This document shows positions 1 to 11,974 of a stretch of DNA of 64,000 nucleotides, in pieces. The notes beneath the pieces are model-generated. The model was given only the letters and a program-made list of their open reading frames with translations, made no database searches and was not told the DNA's origin. Positions within the stretch are counted from its first letter, which is position 1. Every line of letters starts with the position of its first letter. Location: positions 1,059,001 to 1,123,000 of the forward strand of contig OZ025221.1 of assembly GCA_964019055.1 (NCBI GenBank). The letters are read 5' to 3'. The translations under genes were made by a program, and so were the position numbers. Source of the DNA: Anthopleura xanthogrammica. Taxonomy: Eukaryota; Cnidaria; Anthozoa; Actiniaria; Actiniidae.

Positions 1-306
1 TTTCTCCCAATTAGCCGCTAATATTAACCCGCATTGGCGGCTCAAAATCGCAATAAGTTATAAATATGAATAAAGCATCTAAGGTTCCAGTAGACCAGAA
101 TGTTTCTTAGAAAATGCTTTATATAAGACAAATCGTGAAACTAAAGTCGATATATAGGAATATTTTCGTGATTGTGTTAGTACCACAAATAGCAGAAAAC
201 ATTGGCTCCACAAAGCAAACGCAGAGAGTCCTGATCAAACATTCCCACTCTAAGTTGTATTGGTTTCCTAGGAAACACAAACGCCTAGATGCATTTTACA
301 GCCAGG

Positions 307-475
307 GTGGTGAAAGGGTTATTTTTCCTTGATCCGTGATTCGGCCTTGAAACGTGATTCGTGAGTTTCCATTAGTTTCTGGGAATCCTTGTATCAAGGT
401 TATTCATTTATCGTATTTTCGTGATTCGTGAATTTATAATAAAAAATTGTCCTTGATTCGTGATTGATCCTCCCC
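307..475. repeat. Dispersed repeat rich in ATTCGTGA motifs
   Basis: AT-rich stretch with many copies of 'cgtgattcgtga'-type words. It is related, in inverted orientation, to 25086-25330; both contain the words for 'ccttgtatcaaggttattcat'-like sequence. It has no coding potential and its transposon class is unknown. Confidence 0.6.
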
Positions 476-969
476 CTCTCCGCCCCCCCCCCCCCCCCGG
501 ATTCAGCCATAATGTTTACCCTGCCCAAACATCGGCTTGCACACAATAAGCAACGTACCCCGTTATGAACGTTTAACCAAATTCCCCAAACACGTTTTGA
601 ACTTAAATTCTGAAATATTACTAGCTCATTATACACTGGCAACTCTGGCGCGCACAATTTATATTTTCATTGATACTTTGTTACAACTTTGCTATCCTGT
701 AGTTTTATGACATACAAGTATATTATTGCCCAGACTGTCTGGCGCTCTTTTCAAGGTAGGCTGCTTATCTTTATCTCGTTATTATATTTGTACCGCCTGA
801 ATTTTAGTAATTTTAATATTACGATTTAAAGTCGTTGTCTGGATTCAATAATCTAGCCCTTCATCACAGCTAAAACCTTTATCTATCTTTTTCTTTATTA
901 CACATAAACTGGAATGTAATTACAACTCTAAACGATCGTGCAAATAAAGCTGTTGACGCTAAATCTACA

Positions 970-1041
970 GCCTGAGAATACAGACGTCCTTTCGCTCATC
1001 GTTCCCTCGCGAAAGCGAAAGGACGTCTGTTTTTTCAGGCT
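970..1041. repeat. Short perfect hairpin
   Basis: Inverted repeat whose arms contain acagacgtcctttcgc and its complement, around a loop of about 25 bp. It is probably a small fold-back element. Confidence 0.7.
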
Positions 1042-1178
1042 CTAAAATCTATTAATAATTCACGATTGTAAATCTTTTTTTTTTTTTTTTTGAGACATAT
1101 AGGGCTTTGTGATATAGCATGATTTCACCCGTTTGCACATGGCCTAAATGTGTTTGCTCGCATTAACACACTACGTAC

Positions 1179-1340
1179 TACCTTACTCGAATTCGCTTGA
1201 CAAATTACGAAACCGTAATGGCTTGAAGTTGAGGTTGGACTTGATCAAACATAGTCAATGTAACGACATCATGCAAGTCCAACCTTGAATTGAAGCCATT
1301 ATGTCGTGCTCACTCACGATCAAGTGGATTCGGAAAGGTA
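1179..1340. mobile_element. Fold-back (MITE-like) element
   Basis: Terminal inverted repeats of about 22 bp begin with taccttactcgaattcgc and end with an imperfect complement near 1340. A second inner inverted repeat (ggttggacttg / caagtccaacc) makes most of the unit self-complementary. No ORF. Confidence 0.6.
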
Positions 1341-1369
1341 CTATAGAGCCGGCCGTTTTAATTGAAGCC

Positions 1370-1612
1370 TAATGTTTCCCCATTTCAGACCACGTGTCAT
1401 TCCCTCGAGCCTTCAGTTCCTTTCTCTATTTGTAACTGAGCTATCTTGAAGAACAATCATCAACAGTCGGGGCAAAATCCCCGGCAAAATTTTTTTTTCC
1501 CCCATTTCAGACCACTTGTCATTCCCTCGAACCTTCAGTTCCTTTCTCTATTTGTAACTGAGCTATCTTGAAGAACAATCATCAACAGTCGGGGCAAAAT
1601 CCCCGGCAAAAA
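1370..1612 (+). repeat. Two tandem copies of a 122-bp unit
   Basis: The stretch beginning 'catttcagaccac' at 1381 is repeated at 1503 with only a few differences. The opening words match the terminus of the 102-bp-unit fold-back family (for example 33132-33417), so this is probably an internally duplicated relative. Confidence 0.75.
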
Positions 1613-2028
1613 ATACTGACAAAGAAATGACGGACACTCGCTCTCTATTACGGACACCAAGTGAGGGTTCCGAGGATGTCCGTGCAACTCAAAAAAAAAA
1701 TTTTAATTCAAGAGATCTGAAATGGAAAAAACATTACGCAGTTATTTCCAAGCGGTATTGAGTAACTCATGTCATTTGCCTCACGAGATAATAGGTTTGA
1801 CGTCATTTACTTGCAAGGAGTCTCTTGTGTGTCTATTAATAAATTCTTGAGAAAGATCTTTAATTCATACTTCCTGGCTACATAAAAAAATTAATAAAAA
1901 AAAACCTTTAGAAAGCTAGAAATGTCCTTGGAAAATATGGGGGGGGGTGAGTCTGATCTAGATGTACATCGTTGCCCCCCCCCCCCTTCCCCTCTGTGAC
2001 CTCATGGTTAACTTAAGAGAAAGAGACG

Positions 2029-2158
<130 letters not shown>

Positions 2159-2666
2159 TTGAGAAAATAAGGATGCTCGTGAAAAAATAAGTAAAGGGTG
2201 GGGGTTGACTCTGAACTACGTATACATCTCCCCCCTTCCCGGCGCGACCTCGGTGTTTACATAAGAGATAATATCGCCCGCTTACTGCGATATGACATTA
2301 TGGTTGGCTTAAAACATATTGGGGTCAATAACGTTAGATAATTGCAAGATGAGGCAAAGTCTACTCATACCAAACGCGTCTGGGCTCAGACTTTAAAGTG
2401 CGATTGATGAAGTGGTCATAAAGTAACATGTTTTAATAAGATAAAAGAAAAACACATTATTTTATTAAGACGCAGAGTTTCTTCAATTACAGGATTACAA
2501 ATTTGAATAATCTTGAACAGCAAGAAGAAGAGGAAGTCAAAGAGCTGACGGAGGTAAGATTGTTCAGCCAAAGCCATATGACAACGGTCATGTTCGACTT
2601 GAACTCTTGTGTTTTCTTGATTCATATTTTCACTTATCACTAAAATAATTTTAAATTTAAGGAAAG

Positions 2667-3644
2667 ATGGATTCTAATATCAACAATACACCGTCAACTT
2701 ATTCTAACTATCACCGCGATGAACCACTCATCATTTGGTCTGTTGTCTACTTGATCGTTGGGTTCCTGATTTTCCTCCTAAACTTCGCTACCATTATGAC
2801 TTTTGTCATCAACAGACATCTACGTCGTCGTAGTGTATACTGTTTAATGAACTTAGCAGTGGCTGACATGTTTTACGGAGTATTTCGAATAACCCAGCAA
2901 TCGTTAAATATTGGGAGATATTTAGGACAAACTTATCATCGCGAGGCTTGGACGGTGGTTCATCTTCTTGGTCAGCTTGTTTTTCTCTCATCTCTGTTTT
3001 GTTTGGTTCTTGTTTCTCTTGAACGAGTCTATGTAACTTATTTTCCTTTTCGACACCGGACAACAGGCCTTCGTATTTACATTGTGCTGGTTATCATCAC
3101 CTGGTTTTTACCTCTAATCCCAACATTCACAAGTTACTTTCTTCCTCTCGGTCGTTACTATTATTTAATCGTCTCAGTCTCCTTCTTGGTCTGTTTAGTC
3201 ATCATCTGTGCATCATACACAGCAATATTGATTAAAGTCAAGAAACGTCCCAAACAACTTCATATGAATGAACGACAATCAGCCCTCCAAATCACTCAAA
3301 GACAAGAACAACATCTGGCAATGACACTCTTTATAGTTACAGTACTATCTTTATCAACGTGGTTTCCATTAATCATATTCTTGGCGCTACAAATGTGGTT
3401 TACTTCGCTTTCCAATTCTGCGAATTCTGTGAATATATCAAGATCAATATGGTTGATCCAGACAGTCAACTCACTGATCAACCCGATCATCTATGTGTTC
3501 AGAATGAGGGATTTTAGAAAGGCTTTAGCACAGTTGGTATTCAAGTGTTCAAAACATCGTAATCGGATCTATCCTGTAATCTTTCACCATGGCAACCAAG
3601 GCACTGAAATTCTTCAGGAATATGGCTTGAGCAGAATCGCGTAA
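2667..3644 (+). CDS. Class A (rhodopsin-family) GPCR, single exon
   Basis: Intact 325-residue seven-transmembrane receptor without introns; it would sit in the plasma membrane and signal through G proteins. Seen: an N-terminal sequon (N-N-T at residues 6-8), TM1 with its Asn near residue 40, LAVADM in TM2, ERV in place of DRY after TM3, STWFP in place of CWxP in TM6, and NPIIY in TM7, followed by a short basic tail. No cysteine is visible at the top of TM3 or in the second extracellular loop, so the usual disulfide appears absent. The start is the first ATG of the frame and is followed by a normal N-terminus. The ligand is unknown; many cnidarian orphan receptors look like this. Confidence 0.93.
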   Translation: MDSNINNTPSTYSNYHRDEPLIIWSVVYLIVGFLIFLLNFATIMTFVINRHLRRRSVYCLMNLAVADMFYGVFRITQQSLNIGRYLGQTYHREAWTVVHLLGQLVFLSSLFCLVLVSLERVYVTYFPFRHRTTGLRIYIVLVIITWFLPLIPTFTSYFLPLGRYYYLIVSVSFLVCLVIICASYTAILIKVKKRPKQLHMNERQSALQITQRQEQHLAMTLFIVTVLSLSTWFPLIIFLALQMWFTSLSNSANSVNISRSIWLIQTVNSLINPIIYVFRMRDFRKALAQLVFKCSKHRNRIYPVIFHHGNQGTEILQEYGLSRIA

Positions 3645-4275
3645 AAACTGAATAATTGAATAAATAACTAACTTGAAACCCAAACCCTTGGACTCAGAAA
3701 CTTTTTTAAAACATTTCAAAGCTAAGACAAAAGTGATAAGACAAAAGTGATAAGGCAATATTGAAAAACGCAAAAGCTTAAGTTTTATCTGTTTTCAAAC
3801 TGTTTTTATCTTTAGAAAAATCTCAAAAAAGCATGGAAAATTTAGAATACTATTATTTTAGACTTGCTTTTTGAGATTAGATATCTAACGTACTTTGGCA
3901 AAGCGCAGAAGCAGTGGAGGAAAGAACAGAAGGAATATAGAAGAGTTTCAGATCAAAGATATATCAAAAATTAATTCCTCTATCGTGATAGGAATAATAG
4001 CTCATCTAACTTCGGTGTTTATCTAAGTCAAAGGTTAAAGACTTAAATGAAATTTTCTTGTAGCCTAGCTTATCGTCATGCAAACACTAGTATTCAATTA
4101 ATTATCTCACGCCAGCTCGCCACCAGAGTAAAGTTGGCGTCATATTTTTGAGCCTGAGATTTTTGGAATTGTTGCCGACAAATTTTTTCCAGGGGGTTGT
4201 CACATCAGTTGATATCAGTTGTGTTTGGGTGGGTGGAGGTCGGAGGGGGGGGGGATACCTCGCTGTAGTGGACTA
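3645..4275. other. Non-coding spacer
   Basis: AT-rich spacer downstream of the GPCR. No further exon, RNA gene or clear repeat structure is visible. Confidence 0.6.
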
Positions 4276-4752
4276 TAAGCCAGTTCAAAGTTTAAGGTCT
4301 ATAAGTAACTATATACAATATGAGTGGCCGTGTTGTATCAGATATACAACCACGAGCCGAAGGCGAGTGATTGTATATCTGATACAACACGGACACGAAT
4401 ATTGTATATTACTTATGAAACGTCTAGGTGTATACATTCATGTTCTACTAAAATTTTAAAGATAAAATTGAATTTAGCTGAGAAAATTGGAGTTAAAGTT
4501 TATGCAAATCAGGACGATTTTGTATCAGATATACAACCTCCTCCACGGACAATGATTTCTATTGTGTTTTCCTCATTAATTATTCATGGATTTTATAAGA
4601 ATCGTTTTCAGTGCGCATGCGATTTTATCCCGAATTTCTCACCTTCTTTTGTTTAATTAAAAACAAAAGAAGGTTCAAACAAAAGAAGGTGAGAAATTCG
4701 GGATAAAATCGCATGCGCACTGAAAACGATTCTTAAACTTTGAACTGGCTTG
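4276..4752. mobile_element. Mariner-like MITE (family A), copy 1, with nested insert
   Basis: Termini TAAGCCAGTTCAAAGTTTA and its near-perfect complement are flanked by TA on both sides, consistent with a Tc1/mariner target duplication. The right half is a long fold-back around gaatcgttttcagtgcg. About 300 bp of foreign sequence, itself containing the inverted words gtatcagatatacaac, interrupts the left arm. Related copies are at 31941-32107 and 40174-40697. Confidence 0.8.
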
Positions 4753-4910
4753 TACGGAGGTACTCCGCCCGAGAGGGGTACCTTTTTTAGGTCGGAGGTA
4801 TAGGAAAGGGTTGGGAATTTGTGATTTTTGGTAGAGAAAAACGAAGGGGAAGCTAAAATTTATATTCAAGGAAATGAAGATGAACTTGCACGGCTTTTTT
4901 CCCGCGACCA
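4753..4910. mobile_element. Fragment of CCCGGGGG-ended element
   Basis: The words 'tactccgcccgagaggggtacctttttt' in shortened form match the interior of the element at 54310-54594. Only one side is present here and no target duplication is visible. Confidence 0.5.
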
Positions 4911-5411
4911 TCGATATTCATATTTGGCTAGCTACCGAAAATCAAGGCATATGACAGAGGTAAATTATAAGGCAAAGGTACATGAATTGGGTATCTTTTA
5001 GCCTCAAAGATCTGAAGTTTGAATTTAATTTTTTTTTTTCAAAACCGTGTCGCGAAATTGAGCATGCGCAGACTCGCACATAGCTTTTACTTCGGAATAT
5101 TTATATCAGAAGAATCAAGGAATATTCGTTTTGAGGTACTGAAGATAATAAAATAAACGCCTAAGCTAGAGTTTCAATTAGTTAAATCTTCACTTGAAGT
5201 AAGCAAACCGAAATCGCTTATTTACGATCGTGTCACCACATTGAAGACCGGAAATTCGACTTATTCTAGAAATAAGCCTTTTATTTGTAAAACATCTGTC
5301 TAAATGTAAATAGAAGCTTCTAAATTCCATAAAGAAAAGGGGGAAAAAAATATTAAGGTCACAATAATAAAACTAAACGACTCACAAAATACCATAAAAG
5401 GCCCGTTAGTT

Positions 5412-5580
5412 TACACTGGTTTACCGCTCGCCTCTCACCGCTGTGGTCCAGGTTCGAGCCCCGGCTCGGGTCAGATCATATGTGAGTTGAGTTTGTTTGA
5501 TGTGTTGTTCTCTCCTGTGCTACGAGGGTTTTCTCCGGGTACTCCGGTTTCCTCTCTCCGTAAAAATTAACATGTGAGTT
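5412..5580 (+). mobile_element. tRNA-derived SINE-like repeat
   Basis: It has an A-box-like start, a B-box-like ggttcgagcccc, and then the common tail 'gtgagttgagtttgtttgatg ... ttctccgggtactccgg' (split here). Tails of the same family recur at 18437-18705, 22480-22580 and 24905-25076. Confidence 0.65.
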
Positions 5581-6479
5581 GAGTTGTATACATAGAATAT
5601 ATAATGTAGTGGTAGTGTGTGTGAGTGACAGTGGGCCAAATCGGAAACCAGTATTCATTTACTGAATTTGTATCCCACAATAAAAAGTTAACGTGTAAAA
5701 TCTTGTTCCGGACACCAAGATTACCTGGACAAATGTTTCTTTAGAAGCATAAGACAAAATTGATCGGTATATTTCCAAAAAATCGCCAGAAAAATATCGC
5801 AGAAAATATCGCAGAAAATATCGCAGAAAATGTAAACAAGTGCATACCAGGTGATCTCGCTTCTCTCAGGCCGAAGGAATTAGCCAATCAGCGAACATTT
5901 TGCTCGTAGCTCAATGTTTCCTAGTTCCCGGTTTTCGGCTCAATTTATAACAGCTTTTGCTCGATAATAAAGACAATAAAACTCATCCGTGCAAAGATTC
6001 GCCAAATACCTTTTAGAAAAAGCATAGTCCGTCGTTGTTGGTGGAAAATATTTCATTTTGACAAGAGATAATAGAAAACACTTGGAAATTTTCGCTGTGA
6101 CAAACAATGCTTTGCACGTCTAGATTCCAGATCACCTGGTATCAATTGTAGTCAGATGTCAAATAGAGAAACTACAAGCTAAACTCAAGTAAACAGCGAT
6201 CTAATGAAGCCTAATAAAGTCATCTTTCGTAAAATGCTCAGAGACGAATTCAAACATTATTCAATTATTACAGATTTCACTTCAAAATTTTTTTTTGCAA
6301 TGGTTACTAAACAAAATAGAAGTTGAAAGGAAAATACAAGTCTAATAGCCCATCTTACCGGAGAGATTGAGATAGGTAATAGAGCGGTTCTCATAAACCA
6401 GTGGCATACACTTTAGCGTATTACACTCTACTTCACTCTGATTCTTTTGTTTTCTATTGTGTTTTTTTAACTATTACAC

Positions 6480-6702
6480 TTTACAGTGAGGACACTCGAA
6501 CCATGAACACTTGATATTTTTATATTTTTTATTTTATTAACTTTCTACTGCTTCAAACCTTCTGAAAATGAAGCACTGAACTCAAATAATCTTATTGTTC
6601 AAAATAAATCATATTTCCAGTCGATTCAAACAAGGGATAAAGGAGAAAAAAAGTATGAAAAAACCTTAAAGTGTTCACGGTTCGAGTGTCCTCACTTTAA
6701 TA
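6480..6702. mobile_element. Fold-back element
   Basis: Arms of about 28 bp carry gaggacactcgaacc and its complement, around an AT-rich loop of about 160 bp. No coding potential. The surrounding 5700-7230 otherwise holds only AT-rich spacer and a dispersed repeat near 5697-5770 that recurs at 11085-11162. Confidence 0.7.
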
Positions 6703-7233
6703 AGCACACTTTGTTTCACGGGTTAATGAGAACAACTCTAAATAAATCCCGTAATGTATCGTCATGGCAACACCATTCTCGTTCCCAGAGCCTGCGCTAT
6801 TGCCAGCCAGCGGAAATCAACGCGCGAATTAGATTTTAAAATAATCGTTGTTGAACACTAAAACGGTCTGTCCGCCATACAAATTGACATTGACATTAAA
6901 ATTTATTGTTTCAATTAACAGACTTACATTTACACTTTTCCCTGCAAGTAGCTTAAGGCTATTCGAGGCAGGTTAAAAGGAAAAAAAACCCAGAATCTTT
7001 AATTAAAGTCAGTAATATTGATTATGATGCAAATAAAAAACCAAATAAAGAAAAATCAATTTTACAATTAGAAAGTTGAATCATGAATGTATAGATATAA
7101 CTAAGTTCTATGTACAAATAATCAATAATATCGATATACATATCTAATTATTAACATATAGATGAAAATTGGACAATCTTTTAAAGATAGTGTGAAACGC
7201 AAACACAAACGAAAGTAGAAGTCGCACCAAAAA

Positions 7234-7560
7234 TTATGGATTAAATATCATTGGAATTTCAGCATAATAACCATTTGAATCTAAACTCTTAAACAATAAT
7301 GATCTAATTTCTTTCTTAAAACCACTTTTAGTTAGTTTCCTTACATGAGCTGGAATTTGATTCCATAATCTTACACCCATTCTGGAGAAAGAATCTTTCT
7401 GAATATTTTATCTCGAAGATCTAGAGAAAAGTTTGTTTCTATAAGAGGATCTCGTTTCATAGGTGTGGATTTCTTTGATGTGTGTAAAGAGTTTGCTAAG
7501 AGTTTGAGAGGAGCATTGTTGTTAGTTACATCATACATCAGTTGTGCTAATGAATCAATT
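7234..7560 (-). pseudogene. Non-LTR retrotransposon 3' remnant
   Basis: Reading the minus strand gives a decayed C-terminus of a LINE reverse-transcriptase ORF: a SFSRMGVRLWNQIP motif, then a basic FKKEIRSLL-type stretch and a stop. A frame change and a stop codon separate this from an upstream LAQLMYDVTNNN-like stretch. This is typical of the end of a 5'-truncated LINE and is not functional. Confidence 0.7.
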
Positions 7561-7765
7561 AATATAGAGTAACGTTAGAGGTATGGACAAATGGGTTGGA
7601 CACAGCGCGCGAAGCATCACGGCAGTAAAAACTGACAAATCAGAGCCCTATATTTCGAGAGAGGGAAAAACAAAAATGACAAAGAGAACCGAGAAGGCTA
7701 GTGCTGAAGTTGGTAAACCATGTTTTTGAAGTACGTATACTAATTAATGTTTGTCTTCTCAATGT

Positions 7766-8415
7766 TCATTGGCGATTGCAGCAGAGTTTTTTAGCCACAC
7801 CTGAACGGATATCAGAAAGACGAAGCGAATAGATGATGGGGTTGATGAGAGACTGCAAGTTCAAGACGGTGACATAGATCCCTTGCGATACATATCTGAA
7901 GTCATCACTCCAGTTACCCTTGACAGCTCCTACGATCTTCATAATCAATATTGGACCCAAGCACGCCACGGATGCCAGCACTATCAAGCCTAGAGTGAAA
8001 GTGCGCTTGTATTCCTTGATCTTACTTTGCTGGGCTACAGACTGTTGCTGGACGGCGATGGCTCTCATCTGTCGACGGGCCGTCAGGTTTACTTTAGTGA
8101 TGCAAAAGAAGATGATGACGAAGCTGGGACCAATAGTTAGAATCATAGGAAGCTGCCTCGCCCAGAAGGAGTTGTTTGCCAGGAATCTACTTGCCAGGAT
8201 CGCTGTCCCCACAACAATCCAGCTGACTGCCGTTGCTGTGATGAGTTTCTTGGTGGTGACAGAAGCCTGATAGTACAGGGGATGCTGACAACGTTGATGG
8301 CAATTAGAGAAATCCATGTTTGGATGACTGATGCTGGAACATCGGTAATGTTTGTTGTCTCAAAATCAATAGTAAACGGGCACTCAAAAGTGTTTTGGTT
8401 TGATGTCGATGCCAT
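7766..8415 (-). pseudogene. Class A GPCR pseudogene with internal deletion
   Basis: The C-terminal half of a receptor is well preserved in one frame: HPLYYQ, TM4 to TM7, SLINPIIYSLR, and a KKLCC tail ending at 7766. Another frame, starting at 8415, gives a normal extracellular N-terminus (MASTSNQNTF) and the start of TM1 (TWISLIAINVV). The two are joined directly near 8283-8300, so the rest of TM1, TM2, TM3 and the DRY motif are missing and the frame is shifted. A deletion of roughly 80 codons would explain this. An intron is unlikely because related receptors here have a single exon. The remaining ORFs look recent. Confidence 0.85.
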
Positions 8416-9713
8416 GACCGCGAACCAGAATGCGTCCCGTTAAAAAAACGTACCATTCATTAAATGGCTTGTTAAACAAACCCACGAGGCACTTCCTGTT
8501 CTTCATTGTTCGACTCAACAGCGACAGATTTAGGTCCTTCATTTGTCACTTTCTTCTCATTCGAAAAATGATACGCAAATCCACTTAATTATCTCCTTAT
8601 TCTCGGTACTTCTTTTAAATCAAATCCCTTTCTTTTCAGTTCAGCTAGAAAATTAACTTATCTAAATTAATCAAGCTAAGAAGGCCAGAAATAGTGTCAT
8701 GTTTAAATATAGTTATATTAAACGTACCAACTCCGTGAGACATGCTCAAGCAGGGGCGTAGGCAGGGGGGCCTCCTCCATCATGTTGGCCTCTCCTCCAT
8801 CATGTTGGCCTTTTCTTTTGGTTGGCCGTTTTTTGGTTGCTCTTATTTTTTTTTTTGGCTGGCCGTTTTTTTGGTTCATGACAATGACAATGACAATGAC
8901 AATTTACTTTATTGGCTCCGTATAAAATGAAATTTGCATTGGATTTTGTGACCAATAAAATATAGTATAATATATAATATCGCGTAAGACATAATATCAG
9001 CGATCACATTTTTTTCCAAACAGTCGTATATATACTTAGCTACTGTTTTTTTAAATCGATTTCTTAGGGTTTATCATATAGGCGAATTTATCCTCTTCAT
9101 TTAACCATTCATGTTCTGTTCAAGGGTGCATGCATCCAAGCGTTTTTACAGCCGATTATCGTTGTACAATGCAAAATATTTTATTCAGTGTGGACGGAAA
9201 TCGATCACAAACTTTTGTTGTGTTTACAAAAGGAAAACACCGTTTTCATATTTATCCGGCGTATGTTGACGGGACCTACGTTTTGCAGTGTTCAAAGTGC
9301 AATGAAATACAATAATTGTTTTTGGAGAAAAAATAGGAAATTAATAACTCAGTTTTGTATCACACAAAAGGCGTGGTGAAATGGCGAAATATTGGACTGA
9401 TTTGTTTCCTTAAAATCCAATCTTTTTTATTATCAATTTTTCTTATTTCAAACGAGAATATTCGAATATAAATTCAAGTTACCTTATCAAATTAGACTTT
9501 TTCGCGGCACTTAAATAAAATAATTCGAAAATCCTACTGGAGCCAACTTTACTGAAAAAACCTGACGAACATTTATACAGAATCACTATAGTACCAAAGA
9601 GCTACGCCAACCGTTTATGAATTGTGTTTAGTGGTTTTGTTGATGGAATTTTCTAGGTATTTGGAAACGAATTATGAATGATTTATTAAATCAAATCGCG
9701 AAATTCTCAATTA
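8416..9713. other. Non-coding spacer
   Basis: It contains a short tandem duplication of 'ctcctccatcatgttggcc' near 8775-8813, a small (ACAATG)n run near 8878-8902 and AT-rich sequence. Two short ORFs near 9130-9379 have no recognisable features. Confidence 0.55.
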
Positions 9714-9949
9714 AGCCGATGTTACACGAGTCGATTTGCAACGACGATATTTAGTGCAACGCTGTAAAAAATTCGTCATTTATTTGAGTTGCGAGGTTTT
9801 GACTTCAGATCAGAAACTCGCAGCGTGTTGCCTGAGGTCGAAGTTACTATAAAAATCGTTTTATCTGGCATGTTATATGGTATAAACCTTTCGTGCAACG
9901 GCGTATCGCGAAAAATCTTCGTTGCAAATCGTCTCGTGTAACATTAGCT
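9714..9949. mobile_element. Harbinger-like MITE (family G)
   Basis: Fold-back element with termini AGCCGATGTTACACGAG and a near complement, flanked by TTA on both sides as in PIF/Harbinger insertions. The interior shares long words with 19342-19530. No ORF. Confidence 0.75.
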
Positions 9950-10763
9950 TTACCCTTATTACGTCTTGATACCACTACCACCAGAATCTTCTTCGAATTC
10001 TTTTTCTTATTCAAATGTTTGAACTCCTTTGGAAGTCGCAAGATAATGGTGTTAATTAGGCCAACAAAAGGAACTACGAAAAGGATTCTGATATCAAGCG
10101 TAATAAGGGTAATCGAGAATTAAAGTGTCGCGAAATATGCGATCTCCGAAATTCTTATCACGATATTAACGCGTCGTAAATGAACAAGTCCAAAAAAATT
10201 TTAACACTTGAAGACATATTCGATTTGAAGTGGCGTTGCTGAATGTGAAGAACAAAAGTTTATGTGGGCTTAAGTGCCTGGATTATTAGTTTATATGAAA
10301 ATCCCGAATATGAACAATGCTTTTCACTTTGAAACCTGCTCAAAAATCCACCATTCTCCTCGATTGGAAATTAAAGATTTCAAAAACAATGCTCTGCGTC
10401 TAAATTTCCCCTTCTTGGGAAATAAGTATGAAGACAAGCTTAAATATAATAAGTCTCATTTTCAGGTTTTCTTTCTTTATTCTTTGTCAAAATGCTATAA
10501 AAAAATATTTGTCATGCACTGGCTTCTAGAACACGGAAATCATGCAGGACAGCTAGCTGAAACACCCTCAGACCAACCAAGTAATCTTGAAGAAGATATA
10601 TTATATATATTTTCCCCCCGACTAAATTCAAAGGTAGGATTGTCATTATTAATAATATTCTTTTTTAAATGCAACTTTAGTTTATATGAACTACTTCGTC
10701 ATACCGAACAACATAGCACTCAAAAAATTTCAGTTTTTTCTTCTAATTGGGGTGCCGAACATC
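9950..10763. other. Non-coding spacer
   Basis: AT-rich. A 165-codon open frame at 10274-10771 opens with GTG, has no domain or good start, and runs into the neighbouring repeat, so I do not call it a gene. Confidence 0.5.
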
Positions 10764-10880
10764 TTGGCTGATCTAAGTCAGGGCATGGCTAACTCACAGA
10801 TTGAACCCTGAAACAACCTCTGGGCTGATCTAAGTCAGGGCACGGCTAACTCACAGATAGAACCCTGAAACAACCTAGTC
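10764..10880 (-). repeat. 57-bp satellite, two units (minus orientation)
   Basis: Two tandem copies of the 57-bp unit (key words tctgtgagttagcc and ctgacttagatcag), inverted relative to the arrays at 17632-17932 and 47605-48832. Confidence 0.9.
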
Positions 10881-11219
10881 TATTAGTCTATTTTTTTAAA
10901 ACATCCGTCCAAAATGTGAATACGAACTTTCAAACTGGATTCCACGAAGAAAGAAAAAGTATTAAGGTTACGATAAAAAGCTAAACGACTTTTTTTTTTG
11001 CGATTTTTTGGTGAGATTTGAAGTTTAATTTTGATAACAGATTGTTGGGCTATTTTGGTCATAGTGAAGAATGGTCAAGGATTAACTTGTACGATTTTGT
11101 TCCGGACACCAAGATTACCTGGACAATGTCACTTAAAAGCATAAGACAAAATTGATCAATATATTCAAACATTGTAACTCCATTGCTATATCAGTGCTTT
11201 ACACTGATGGTTTTGCTAA

Positions 11220-11440
11220 ATTCGCTAAAGCCCCATTCACACCAACTAACCTTGGTATTTATTAATTTATCTATCGCATTTCCTTCGTCGTTTGGCTGTC
11301 ATCTTTATACAGGGTTAAAACTACATCCCCAAAGTAGTTTAGGTAAAGAAAATTTGAAATTTGTTTGCAGGCTGATGGAAGGGCACTAGTTCAACTAAAC
11401 AACCTTTAAACATGTTTGAAAGTCCGGGTTTGAATGGGTT
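11220..11440 (+). repeat. Dispersed repeat, pair member 1
   Basis: It contains 'caccttggtatttattaatttatc'-like sequence that recurs almost unchanged at 51725-51945, in the first intron of the LRR gene. It is a single long duplicated stretch of unknown class. The rest of 10881-11974 is AT-rich spacer. Confidence 0.75.
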
Positions 11441-11974
11441 ATAAGTCAGGGCACTTCGGTATCACATCCTTTTGCCATTCAACTATTTACCTCATGTGGA
11501 ATCATACAGTACTGAAGGTATTGAAAAAAAGGTTATGTGTACTTTAAACAAAAGTTTTAAATGTCACTGACCCAAGAACCTATACGGACGTTTTTTCAAA
11601 GTTTTGTCCAATATTTGTAATGCAGCTCGTTATATCCCTAAGCTGAAAGAAAAACAATTTGAATATATGAAAAAGCGATATAAATTCATTTGCATATTTG
11701 TTTGTAGTTCAGTTCAGTTCAACTCTTCATATAGATTTTTAAACCCTTCAAAAAATTGCTTGAGAGTCTGTTATTGAAATTTAAAGAGTCCTTTTAAGTA
11801 TTTTAGACAAGTACTCCAATTAGTCGTACTCGAGAGCTACTATAGGCCAACTAGTATCTGTCGGTATATAGATTACTCGATCAAAAGGAAAGGAAATTGT
11901 AAAACAATCACTGATTATAATTGCACGTAATTGTGATCAAATAGCTTCGGAAACGACTGTAACTATTTCAGTGT

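Noticed and set aside
10274..10771. 165-codon ORF
   Set aside because: GTG start, AT-driven composition, no domain, ends inside the 57-bp repeat.
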